NCBI RefSeq assembly: GCF_001883705.2
Contig: NZ_MDEQ02000007.1
Coordinates: forward strand, 62,001 to 126,000
DNA: 64,000 bases
Origin: Burkholderia catarinensis
GTDB lineage: Bacteria > Pseudomonadota > Gammaproteobacteria > Burkholderiales > Burkholderiaceae
Reading direction: 5' to 3'
How positions within the stretch are numbered: position 1 is the first letter of the stretch; every line of letters begins with the position of its first letter. The notes below the pieces were generated by a model that saw nothing but the letters and a program-made list of their open reading frames with translations, searched no databases and was not told where the DNA came from. Both the position numbers and the translations under genes were made by a program. Positions 9,019 through 16,859 of this stretch are shown here, in pieces.

Positions 9019-9081
9019 CGAAATTCTAGGTCGTTTCGCATCATTCTTCGTCTTGGAACTGATTTTGCGCGTCCCTAAACT
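9019..9081 (+). promoter_or_regulatory. Sigma-70-type promoter with upstream TTTCG/CGAAA dyads
   Basis: TTGGAA at 9053-9058 and TAAACT at 9076-9081 are spaced by exactly 17 bp, a good sigma-70 promoter upstream of the ATG at 9137. Immediately upstream CGAAA (9019-9023) and TTTCG (9034-9038) form an inverted repeat; further TTTCG/CGAAA motifs occur at about 8983-9004. The repeated motif may be an operator; the regulator is not identified. Confidence 0.5.
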
Positions 9082-9136
9082 GTGTTCATGGCTCGACGCC
9101 GTACACAACACCAACCCATCTTCAGGAGATAAGCGC

Positions 9137-10237
9137 ATGAAAATCGCCATCGTCGGCGCAGGTCTGATCGGCCACACCATTGCCCATATGCTGCGTGAAA
9201 CGGGCGACTACGAAGTCGTGGCGTTCGACCGCGATGCGGACGCGCTCGCGAAGCTGTCGCGCGAAGGCATTGCGACGCAGCGGGTGGATTCGGCCGACGC
9301 GAACGCGATTCGCGAAGCGGTGAAGGGCTTCGATGCGCTCGTCAACGCGCTGCCTTACTACCTCGCGGTCAACGTCGCCGCCGCCGCGAAGGCTGCCGGC
9401 GTCCATTACTTCGACCTGACCGAAGACGTGCGCGCAACCCACGCGATCCGCGAACTGGCCGACGGCTCCGACCGTGCGTTCATGCCGCAGTGCGGCCTCG
9501 CGCCGGGCTTCATCGGCATCGCCGCGCACGAGCTGGTGAACGGCTTCAGCGAAGTGCGCGACGTGAAGATGCGCGTCGGCGCGCTGCCGGAGTATCCGAC
9601 CAACGCGCTGAAGTACAACCTGACGTGGAGCGTCGACGGCCTGATCAACGAATACTGCCAGCCGTGCGAGGCGATCCGCGACGGCCGCAAGCAGTGGGTG
9701 CAGCCGCTCGAAGGCCTCGAGCACTTCTCGCTCGACGGTACCGAATACGAAGCGTTCAACACGTCGGGCGGCCTCGGCACGCTGTGCGAGACGCTGTCGG
9801 GCAAGGTCGAGACGCTCGACTACAAGTCGGTGCGCTACCCGGGCCACCGCGAGCTCGTCCAGTTCCTGCTCGAGGACCTGCGCCTGTCGACCGACCGCGA
9901 CACGCTGAAGTCGATCATGCGCCGCGCGGTGCCGTCGACGAAGCAGGACGTCGTGCTCGTGTTCGTCACGGTGACGGGCGTGAAGGACGGCCAGCTCGTG
10001 CAGGACGTGTTCACGCGCAAGATCTTCGCGAAGGACGTGTGCGGGATGCACATGAGCGCGATCCAGATCACGACGGCCGGCGCGATGTGCGCGGTGCTGG
10101 ATCTGTTCCGCGAGAAGAAGCTGCCGCAGAGCGGTTTCATCCCGCAGGAAAAGGTGTCGCTGAAGGCGTTCCTGTCGAACCGCTTCGGCAAGCTGTACGA
10201 AGGCGGCACGATGGAGCGTGTGCACGCGGTCGCCTGA
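9137..10237 (+). CDS. Saccharopine dehydrogenase-family oxidoreductase
   Basis: A 366-residue NAD(P)-dependent enzyme. The ATG at 9137 has an AGGAGAT ribosome-binding site 7 bp upstream, and the Rossmann motif GAGLIGHTIAHML follows at residues 7-19. The rest has the saccharopine-dehydrogenase C-terminal pattern (MPQCGLAPGFIGIAAHEL, KYNLTWSVDGLINEY, KSVRYPGHRELVQFLLEDL). Family members act in lysine catabolism or as lysine/carboxynorspermidine dehydrogenases; the exact substrate cannot be told. It is monocistronic: own promoter upstream and a strong terminator after the stop. Confidence 0.85.
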   Translation: MKIAIVGAGLIGHTIAHMLRETGDYEVVAFDRDADALAKLSREGIATQRVDSADANAIREAVKGFDALVNALPYYLAVNVAAAAKAAGVHYFDLTEDVRATHAIRELADGSDRAFMPQCGLAPGFIGIAAHELVNGFSEVRDVKMRVGALPEYPTNALKYNLTWSVDGLINEYCQPCEAIRDGRKQWVQPLEGLEHFSLDGTEYEAFNTSGGLGTLCETLSGKVETLDYKSVRYPGHRELVQFLLEDLRLSTDRDTLKSIMRRAVPSTKQDVVLVFVTVTGVKDGQLVQDVFTRKIFAKDVCGMHMSAIQITTAGAMCAVLDLFREKKLPQSGFIPQEKVSLKAFLSNRFGKLYEGGTMERVHAVA

Positions 10238-10270
10238 CCACCCGCCAGCCTTTGGCACGAGGGCCGTACG

Positions 10271-10309
10271 ACGCCGGGAGCGCAGCAGCGCTTCCGGCGT
10301 TGTTTTTTT
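10271..10309 (+). terminator. Intrinsic terminator of the saccharopine dehydrogenase-like gene
   Basis: A 13-bp stem, ACGCCGGGAGCGC (10271-10283) pairing with GCGCTTCCGGCGT (10288-10300) with one G-T pair, has a 4-nt loop and is followed by TGTTTTTTT. It starts 34 bp after the stop codon. Confidence 0.9.
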
Positions 10310-10330
10310 GCGGGGAGAGAAGGGGGGCGG

Positions 10331-10948
10331 TCAGGCCGGCAGCGGCGGGACGATCGTTGCCGGTGGTGGAGGCGGCGCGATGCGGTAGAGCAGGGCGTCG
10401 ACGTCCGCGTCGGATGGCGCGGTGTTGTCGAACATCACGATGTCGTCGCATTCGTGGCCGGTCGGCACGAAGCGGCGCTGCCGGTATTCGTCCCAGTGCG
10501 CGAGCTTGTACGCATCGTTCGGGTTGCCGCGTGCGACGATCCGCTCGTGCGCGACGTCTTCCGACGTGTGGACCCAGACGACCGTCAGCGTGACGTCGGG
10601 CGAGATGCCGAGCCATGCGCGGTCGAGGATGCGCCGGTCGCGCACTTCGCGCGACAGCGGGCCGACGACGATCGTGCCGATGCCGAGCGCGAGATTTTCA
10701 CGGGCCGTGTCGAGCAGGCCTTGGTATTCGGGATCGCGCAGGTGCTTCAGGTAGAGTGGGCTGTCGCGGTCGTTGGGATCCTCGGTGAGCGCGCCCATCG
10801 CGGCCGAGCTGTAGCGGCCGTACAGCGTGTCCTTGTCGAGCAGGCAGAACGCCTCGCCGGTCGCGCGCATCAGCGGCCCGATGAGCCGCTTCGCGAGCGT
10901 GGTCTTGCCGGTGCCGGCGTGACCGCAGAAGAACACCAGGTGCGTCAC
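10331..10948 (-). CDS. P-loop kinase / AAA-type ATP-binding protein
   Basis: A 205-residue soluble protein with a Walker A motif GHAGTGKTT at residues 9-17, a LLDKDTLYGR segment typical of zeta-toxin/small-molecule kinase P-loop folds, and a TIVVGPLSREVRD core strand. The C-terminus is a Pro/Ala-rich tail. The start is GTG at 10946-10948, overlapping the stop of cydX by 3 nt (GTGA arrangement), so translation should be coupled to cydX. It probably phosphorylates a small molecule; the substrate is not known. Confidence 0.75.
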   Translation of the reverse strand: MTHLVFFCGHAGTGKTTLAKRLIGPLMRATGEAFCLLDKDTLYGRYSSAAMGALTEDPNDRDSPLYLKHLRDPEYQGLLDTARENLALGIGTIVVGPLSREVRDRRILDRAWLGISPDVTLTVVWVHTSEDVAHERIVARGNPNDAYKLAHWDEYRQRRFVPTGHECDDIVMFDNTAPSDADVDALLYRIAPPPPPATIVPPLPA

Positions 10949-11091
10949 GAATACTGGCTCCCCGACCCCTGGCTCGACGTGTCGTTACGCTTGTCGCCGC
11001 GCGAGAACACTTCCGCTTCCAGCCACATCACGTTGATGATGCCGAAGCCGAGCGCCACGCCGATGCCGAGTATCCACGAGAAATACCACAT
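10945..11091 (-). CDS. cydX: CydX-like small subunit of cytochrome bd oxidase
   Basis: A 48-residue single-pass membrane peptide beginning MWYFSWILGIGVALGFGIIN, closely matching the CydX/YbgT consensus (MWYF-WILG-...-FGIIN-WLE). The ATG at 11089-11091 has an AAGGAG ribosome-binding site 8 bp upstream; a longer frame adds 20 residues without similarity. CydX stabilises the haem site of CydAB in the inner membrane. Here no cydA or cydB is nearby: upstream is the divergent corA and downstream the coupled P-loop kinase gene. The C-terminal tail after the WLE motif is longer than in E. coli CydX (37 residues). Confidence 0.85.
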   Translation of the reverse strand: MWYFSWILGIGVALGFGIINVMWLEAEVFSRGDKRNDTSSQGSGSQYS

Positions 11092-11291
11092 AGATCTGTC
11101 TCCTTGACGGTGGGGCCGCACGGCCATTGCGCTTCGCGCAACGCGGGTCACGCGGGCCTGTCGAAGCGCCCCGGTGCGCGTGCTGCGGCGTACGCAGCAC
11201 GATCATGACCAATATCGCCGTGCCGCGCAAGCCGGGCCGCCCGCGCGACAAACCGGTAAACTGATGCGCAAACCGCAACATCACGGACACT

Positions 11292-12269
11292 ATGCTGATC
11301 AATTGTGCTGCATACCAGGACGGCCGCAAGCTGGCCGACATCGATATCGATGCCATCAGCGACTACGTGTCGAAGCCCGAATGCTTCGTGTGGGTCGCGC
11401 TGAAGGATCCGACGCCCGAGGAAATCGACCTGATGGGCGAGGAGTTCGCGCTGCACGAGCTGGCGCTCGAGGACGCCCGCAAGGGACATCAGCGGCCGAA
11501 GATCGAGGAGTATGGCGATTCGCTGTTCGCAGTGCTGCATATGGTCGAGCTCGACGAAGACGGCGAACTCAAGGTGGGCGAACTGAACGTGTTCGTTGGC
11601 CCGAACTACGTGCTGTCGATCCGCAACCATACCGAGCAGGACTTCCGCGACGTGCGCAAGCGCTGCGAGCGCGAGCCGCATCTGCTGCAGGAAGGCTCGG
11701 CGTTCGTGTTCTATGCGCTGATGGACCAGGTCGTCGACCGCTATTTCCCGATCCTCGAAACGCTCGGCGCCGAGCTCGAGGAACTCGAGGACCGCATCTT
11801 CACGAAGGCCACGCCTGCGTCGTCGCGCGCGATCATCGAGGATCTCTATTCGCTGAAGCGCCGGCTCGTGATGCTGCACCAGCACACGGCGCCGCTGGTC
11901 GAACCGCTCGCGAAGCTCACCGGCGGGCGCATCCCGCAGGTCTGCAGCGGGATGGAGCATTACTTTCGCGATGTGTACGACCATCTGCAGCGGATCGTGA
12001 AGACGATCGAAGGGCGGCGCGAGATGGTCGTGACGGCGATCCAGGTCAACCTCGGGATGATCTCGCTCGCGGAGAACGAGGTGACCAAACGGCTCGGCTC
12101 GTTCGCCGCGCTGTTCGCGATTCCGACGATGATCGCCGGCATCTACGGGATGAACTTCGCGAACATGCCCGAACTGCACCTGAAATACGGTTTCTACGGC
12201 TGCATCGCGGTGATGCTCGCGGCCGACCTCGGGCTGTGGTTGCGCTTCAAGCGGGCAGGGTGGCTGTAG
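11292..12269 (+). CDS. corA: CorA-family magnesium/cobalt channel
   Basis: A 325-residue CorA protein: a large N-terminal cytoplasmic alpha/beta domain, a long stalk helix (about 150-270) and two C-terminal TM helices (about 262-285 and 300-320). The selectivity signature GMN is present in GIYGMNFANMPELHLKYG. It forms homopentameric Mg2+ channels in the inner membrane. ATG start at 11292. The gene is divergent from cydX and convergent with the YciI-like gene (13-bp gap). Substrate Mg2+ is inferred from the family; Co2+/Zn2+ efflux variants exist. Confidence 0.93.
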   Translation: MLINCAAYQDGRKLADIDIDAISDYVSKPECFVWVALKDPTPEEIDLMGEEFALHELALEDARKGHQRPKIEEYGDSLFAVLHMVELDEDGELKVGELNVFVGPNYVLSIRNHTEQDFRDVRKRCEREPHLLQEGSAFVFYALMDQVVDRYFPILETLGAELEELEDRIFTKATPASSRAIIEDLYSLKRRLVMLHQHTAPLVEPLAKLTGGRIPQVCSGMEHYFRDVYDHLQRIVKTIEGRREMVVTAIQVNLGMISLAENEVTKRLGSFAALFAIPTMIAGIYGMNFANMPELHLKYGFYGCIAVMLAADLGLWLRFKRAGWL

Positions 12270-12282
12270 TCCTTCCTCGCGC

Positions 12283-12570
12283 CTAGCGCGGCGCGTGCGT
12301 GCCGATCACGACGCGCCACGGACGCACGCGCCACGATTTCACGAGGCCGTTCTGCACGTACGGATCGGCACGCGCGAACGACTCGGCCGCTTCCGGCGAA
12401 TCGCCTTCGAACACGAGCACGGCCTGGTCGGCCGGGTCCGCCAGCGCGCCGGCGAGCAGGAGTTCGCCGCGCTCGGTCGCGGCCTGCGCGAGTGCGAGGT
12501 GCTGGGCGCGGAACGGTTCGCGCCGCGACAGGTAATCGTCGACGAGGTCGTAAATCAGCTGGTAATGCAT
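12283..12570 (-). CDS. YciI-like protein
   Basis: A 95-residue dimeric ferredoxin-like alpha+beta protein of the YciI family. Typical elements are the first strand YQLIYDLVDDYLSRREPFRAQH with the conserved region near His23, a central LLLAGALADPADQAVLVFEG, and the terminal VRPWRVVIG strand. ATG start at 12568-12570. Function of the family is not well defined (possibly enzymatic, with His/Asp residues). It appears monocistronic. Confidence 0.85.
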   Translation of the reverse strand: MHYQLIYDLVDDYLSRREPFRAQHLALAQAATERGELLLAGALADPADQAVLVFEGDSPEAAESFARADPYVQNGLVKSWRVRPWRVVIGTHAPR

Positions 12571-12917
12571 GCGTTGCTCCGGGAAGAGTCGGCGGCAGCG
12601 GCCGGTGCGTCGGGTCGGCCGTCGGTCAGTCTGCTGCGGCCAGTATAGGACAGCCGGGCGGTCGCGGCGCGAGCGGAAGCGTATCCCCGTTCTCTTGAAT
12701 GCAACTAACGGTCAGATTTCCGTGCGCCCTGAAATTCCGGCCGCGAACGCGCCTTTGACGCACAGGCCTTTGCGGCTTATAGAACGAGGCGGCGGCACAT
12801 CGGCCGGGCATCCCGCGCCGCACCCGGCGGCGAGTCACGGTCAAGCCGCGGCGTCTCCCGCATGAACCGGCCGCAGCCGGGGGGCATGCGCCGGCGCCGG
12901 ATCGGGGCGGCCCGCGT
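12571..12917. other. Intergenic stretch without recognisable gene
   Basis: 347 bp between the start of the YciI-like gene and the stop of the adenosine-specific kinase gene, both on the minus strand. It should contain the YciI promoter and the kinase terminator. Short frames exist on both strands but show no family resemblance, codon bias or ribosome-binding site. No clear hairpin followed by T residues was found. Confidence 0.6.
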
Positions 12918-13406
12918 CTACGCCTTGTATCCGATCGTGCGCAGCAGGTCCTTGCGCCAGCGCTCGTCGTCGTCGTTTTCGATGCCGAGCGGCGGAAAGC
13001 CGTCGACGACGCCGACGATGCCGCGTCCTTGTGCGGTTTCCGCGACGATCACGTCGGTCGGGTTCGCGGTCGCGCAGTAGATCCGGCAGACCTCCGGCAC
13101 GGCCTTGATCGCATTGAGCACGTTGACCGGATAGAAACCGTCGCCGAGGAATACGATGAACGCGTGACCGGCGCCGATCGCGCGGGCGTTGCGGCACGCG
13201 AGTTCGACGAGCTCCGCATCGGTGCCGGAACGGCGCACAAGCCGCTTGCCCGATGCCTCGCAGAACGCGAGCCCGAAACGGATGCCGGGCACGGTGCCGA
13301 CCAGCGCCTCGTGAATGTCCTCGACGGACTTGATGAAATGCGACTGGCCGAGGATGAAATTCACGGCCTCGGGCTTGTCGACGGCGACGGTTTGCAATTG
13401 CAGCAT
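12918..13406 (-). CDS. Adenosine-specific kinase family protein
   Basis: A 162-residue protein matching the small adenosine-specific kinase family (PF04008), which is unrelated to PfkB-type adenosine kinases. Characteristic stretches are NFILGQSHFIKSVEDIHEAL at the N-terminus, KRLVRRSGTDAELVELA in the middle and IYCATANPTDVIVAETAQGR followed by GIVGVVDG near the C-terminus. The ATG at 13404-13406 gives the expected size; the frame extends upstream but without similarity. Biochemical evidence for the family comes from archaeal structures, so the exact bacterial role is uncertain. The gene is divergent from the cysteine synthase gene. Confidence 0.8.
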   Translation of the reverse strand: MLQLQTVAVDKPEAVNFILGQSHFIKSVEDIHEALVGTVPGIRFGLAFCEASGKRLVRRSGTDAELVELACRNARAIGAGHAFIVFLGDGFYPVNVLNAIKAVPEVCRIYCATANPTDVIVAETAQGRGIVGVVDGFPPLGIENDDDERWRKDLLRTIGYKA

Positions 13407-13548
13407 GGCGGACCTCGTCTGGCGATGCGGCGCGCGCGCCGCAATGGGCTCTCCAAGCTTAGTACGCGGCGACCGGCGCCGAAAGCGGCGGGCGCGTCCT
13501 ATCCTTCGTTGTGTATGGCGCGCGAGCGCGAATGCCGAGGAGGGGAAC

Positions 13549-14523
13549 ATGGACGTGCGACAAGGCTTCGTCGACTGCGTGGGGCGCACACCGCTGATCC
13601 GGCTGGCGAAGCTCAGCGCGGAAACGGGCTGCGAGATCCTGGGCAAGGCTGAATTCATGAATCCGGGCGGATCGGTGAAGGATCGCGCGGCGCTCTACAT
13701 CATCCGCGACGCCGAGCAGCGCGGCGCGCTGAAACCGGGCGGCACCGTCGTCGAGGGCACGGCGGGCAACACGGGAATCGGTCTTGCGCATATCTGCGCG
13801 GCGCGCGGTTATCGCTGCGTGATCGTGATTCCCGACACGCAATCGCCAGACAAGATGGCAATCCTGCGCACGCTCGGCGCCGATGTACGACCTGTGCCGG
13901 CGGCGCCGTACCGCGACCCGAACAACTATCAGAAGATTGCCGGGCGGCTTGCCGACGAACTCGACAACGCGGTGTGGGCCAACCAGTTCGACAACGTCGT
14001 CAACCGGCAGGCGCACTACGAGACGACCGGGCCGGAAATCTGGCACGACACGGCGGGCACGGTCGATGCGTTCGTCTGCGCGACCGGCACGGGCGGCACG
14101 CTGGCGGGGGTGAGTCGCTACCTGAAGGAGCAGAATCCGGAGGTCCGGATCGTGCTGGCCGATCCCCACGGCAGCGGGCTCTACGGTTACGTGAAAACGG
14201 GCGACCTCAGCGCCGAAGGCAACTCGATCACCGAAGGCATCGGCTCGACGCGCGTCACCGCGAATCTCGCCGGCGCGCCGATCGACGACGCCGTGCGGAT
14301 CGATGATCCGCTGTGCGTGAAGATGGTCTACCGGCTGCTGCGCGAGGAAGGGCTGTACGTGGGCGGATCGAGCGGCATCAACGTCGCGGCGGCGGTCTGG
14401 CTTGCCCGCCAGATGGGCTCGGGGCACACGATCGTGACCTTGCTGTGCGATCGCGGCGACATCTATCGAGCGCGGCTGTTCAACCGCGAATGGCTGCGCG
14501 AAAAGGGGTTGGATCCTGAATGA
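13549..14523 (+). CDS. PLP-dependent cysteine synthase family protein
   Basis: A 324-residue fold-type II PLP enzyme. The ATG at 13549 follows GAGGAGGGGAAC. Lys44 in NPGGSVKDRAA is the Schiff-base lysine; the substrate loop reads EGTAGNTGIGLA (TAGNTG instead of the TSGNTG of classical CysK), the phosphate-binding loop is CATGTGGTLAG, and the C-terminal VGGSSGIN binds the PLP pyridine. It should make cysteine from O-acetyl- or O-phosphoserine and sulfide, or act in related beta-replacement. The loop variant makes a CysK2/CBS-like specificity possible. No other sulfur genes are adjacent. Confidence 0.85.
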   Translation: MDVRQGFVDCVGRTPLIRLAKLSAETGCEILGKAEFMNPGGSVKDRAALYIIRDAEQRGALKPGGTVVEGTAGNTGIGLAHICAARGYRCVIVIPDTQSPDKMAILRTLGADVRPVPAAPYRDPNNYQKIAGRLADELDNAVWANQFDNVVNRQAHYETTGPEIWHDTAGTVDAFVCATGTGGTLAGVSRYLKEQNPEVRIVLADPHGSGLYGYVKTGDLSAEGNSITEGIGSTRVTANLAGAPIDDAVRIDDPLCVKMVYRLLREEGLYVGGSSGINVAAAVWLARQMGSGHTIVTLLCDRGDIYRARLFNREWLREKGLDPE

Positions 14524-14624
14524 GGAAGGGGCGATGCGGCGATTTCCATCAGCCCGAATGCGAACTATGCTGAACTAATCCGGAGCGAACTCCGTTCGCC
14601 CGATTCGCCCAGACGAGGTGAGCC

Positions 14625-15110
14625 ATGCCTGTATCAGCCACCCTGCAGGATTGCCTGCGCCAGAAGTCATCGCGGTACGAAGTCGTGTACCACCCCTATA
14701 GCCATACGAGCATGGAGACGGCCGCCGCCGCGCATATTCCCGGCGACCGCCTTGCAAAAACCGTGCTGCTCGAGGACGACGAGGGCTACGTCGCCGCTGT
14801 ATTGCCGACGACGCACGCCGTGCGCCTGTCGGATCTCTGGGTGAAGACGGGGCGCCATCTCGTGCTCGCCCGGGAGATCGAACTGCGCGAACTCTTCAAG
14901 GATTGCGACATGGGCGCGTTGCCGCCGGTCTGCATGGCGTACGGGATGAAGACGTTCCTCGAGGAACGCCTTGCGCAGCAGCCGGAAGTCTATTTCGAGG
15001 CCGGCGACCACGAAGCGCTGATCCACATGATGCAGGATGAATTCCTGGCGCTGATGGAGACGGCCGAGCGCGCGCATTTCTCGCACAAGATGCAGGGGAT
15101 GCAGTCCTGA
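14625..15110 (+). CDS. YbaK/aminoacyl-tRNA deacylase-domain protein
   Basis: A 161-residue protein of the YbaK/ProX/INS-domain family. Visible features are the N-terminal HTSMETAAAAHIPGDRLAKT helix-strand unit (the conserved Lys is in RLAKTVLLED) and the ALPPVCMAYGMKTFLEE segment near the C-terminus. Such proteins hydrolyse mischarged aminoacyl-tRNA in trans. The start ATG at 14625 is preceded by a purine-rich AGACGAGGTGAGCC. It is followed by the AT-rich block, so it marks the left edge of the differently composed DNA. Confidence 0.85.
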   Translation: MPVSATLQDCLRQKSSRYEVVYHPYSHTSMETAAAAHIPGDRLAKTVLLEDDEGYVAAVLPTTHAVRLSDLWVKTGRHLVLAREIELRELFKDCDMGALPPVCMAYGMKTFLEERLAQQPEVYFEAGDHEALIHMMQDEFLALMETAERAHFSHKMQGMQS

Positions 15111-15899
15111 ATGCTCGGCGCATGCTCGCGTGTCGACGCGTGAGCGGCATGGTCGTGCGCGTGGGTAGGTGGGTATTGTGTGCGGTGGTTGATTCGATGT
15201 GCGAAATTATTGTGCAAGGAATGTTGGTCGGTGATTTGGATCGGAATCCAGATTAAAATTTTTGGATATCAGTCATGCGTCGGGCGCGTGCGGAAGCGGT
15301 GTCGGCCGACTCGAGGCAGGTGACCGAGGGCATTGGACGATCGATGCCGGCGGTGGCATGGCGAAGGGATACATCCTGCCAGTTGCTTCCGGGGCGGATC
15401 AGTGTGGTGTGTCAAGGGAGATAAGCAGACGTATATGTTTGATATTGCTCAATATCCGGTTTGGCATATATCAATACAAATAAATTACAACTCAATAACA
15501 AAAGTTTGACTTGTCCTTGCGGGAATGTTTTCTCGAAGAAGCCCTCCAAACTTTGTATTCAGGCATCAAATAAAGTTTGACGTCAAAATTTTTTCCTTGC
15601 TATCTTCTACACCCAAGTGAACAGCGCCTTTGACACCACCGTGTAACGAACGGTGAATCGTCATCCGAAACACGAGGTGGCGCCAGCTCAACTGACAATT
15701 TCCATAGCCTGCGGGCACGTGGTTTTCCGGTGTGACACCGGGCCGCGCCGGCCGGAACGATTCCTTGAAAACGAATGAATTGAAATTCGAATTCATTCTT
15801 TCAATTCGGATTGCAAGTCGAATTTGAAATGAAATTTTCGGGTTGATGCGGCGGAGATTCCGATCTGGTTCCGCCGCAATCCTCGCTATTTCACGATAT
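15111..15899. other. AT-rich intergenic DNA with perfect dyads, no gene seen
   Basis: Composition drops well below that of the flanking genes. Two perfect palindromes stand out: GATATTGCTCAATATC (15441-15456, 7-bp arms) and TTTGACGTCAAA (15576-15587). A third imperfect dyad (GAATGAATT...AATTCATTC) is at about 15773-15798. Open frames here are short and have no ribosome-binding site or family resemblance. Such DNA is typical of decayed or acquired spacer next to mobile elements; the dyads could be operators or remnants of element ends. Confidence 0.5.
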
Positions 15900-16140
15900 T
15901 AACTCGGGTTGTCCATATATTGAGGGGGTTCATCAGCTACCTTCATTCGGCGGAACTGCGTACGCGTCATGTTGACGATCCGAGGCATTTCAGCCGGCGC
16001 CGCAAGCTGGACTTCGCCACACTGATCAGCTGGTCTATCGGCTGCAACCGGGCCTGCGTTCAGACTGAGCTCGACCGCTTCTTCGTGGTGGTGCATAACC
16101 AGGCCGAACTGGTGCAAGGCGCATATCGCTGATAATGTCA
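15900..16140 (+). pseudogene. Remnant of an IS4-type transposase N-terminus
   Basis: The plus-strand translation at about 15920-16132 contains DDPRHFSRRRKLDFATLISW and then VQTELDRFF. This follows the N-terminal pattern of IS4-family transposases (xPxxFTRxRKLxFxxLIxxxL ... LQxELDxFF). The frame has no convincing start and stops after about 70 codons, long before the DDE catalytic domain; nothing recognisable continues in the next 200 bp. It is a fragment. No intact terminal inverted repeats were found. It suggests that transposition shaped the left side of the TonB-Yej block. Confidence 0.6.
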
Positions 16141-16859
16141 TCCGCTTCATGCCCGAGCGTAGTCGACCTCGACCGCTGCAACCCAAACCACACAAGGCAT
16201 TCGCCTCCAAATCCGTCATGTAGCTCTCCTTAAGTTGCGAGGATTGCCGCCCACTGATCATCCGTTTTTTAGCTTCATACGCCACGGCACATGAAAACTT
16301 GTTTGCTTATATCAAACAAATTTTGACGGAGCGATTCTGTCTTGCTATGTTTCCGCCACCCGATAACAAGAAACGAGCCGCGGCAACAACGCGGACGATA
16401 AGGCATTTCCCGAGGAGCCGGTGAGGCAGTCGCCGAAGATGTCGACTGTCCTGGCTCGCACCTCGAGGTTGTCCCAGTCGGGCCAGCACAGCAAAAGTTC
16501 TAGAGCAATCAAGAAATAAACATTTAGGTATCCGAAAAATGCGTCTTGTGATTACGCAGGATATCGCTCGCGGAAAAAACATTATTCTGCTGGGCGACCG
16601 CGTTTTTGGCGATCGAAATGAATTGGAAAGTAATTTGTTTACTGTTCTGTAAGAAATAACGATTGCGATTTTAAGAAAGCTCAAGTGCCTATGTATTGCT
16701 GAATCATTTATGTGCATTTACGCGTTTTAGTGCATTGCACAGATTCGGGGCAACTTTTGCAAAAAGTGGTGCGTCGTCGCTGTAACTCAAGCGGAGAAGT
16801 TCACAAGACTTTTCTTTGCACAACAGGGTGTGGTCTTACTGACGAGTGAGAAGGGGAAA
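16141..16859. promoter_or_regulatory. AT-rich leader of the TonB receptor gene with short palindromes
   Basis: About 720 bp without a convincing gene. Near the receptor start it holds GTGCATTGCAC (16730-16740, perfect 5-bp arms) and ACTTTTGCAAAAAGT (16753-16767, near-perfect). These lie about 95-130 bp before the receptor ATG and are the best operator candidates. No 19-bp Fur-type box was recognised by eye, so iron control is not evident. Confidence 0.35.

Noticed and set aside
15262-15483. 73-codon plus-strand frame after the YbaK-type gene
   Set aside because: No ribosome-binding site or similarity; composition shifts within the frame.
16307-16717. 136-codon minus-strand frame in the AT-rich leader of the receptor gene
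   Set aside because: No ribosome-binding site, no recognisable motif, and it lies in decayed DNA; could only be a remnant.
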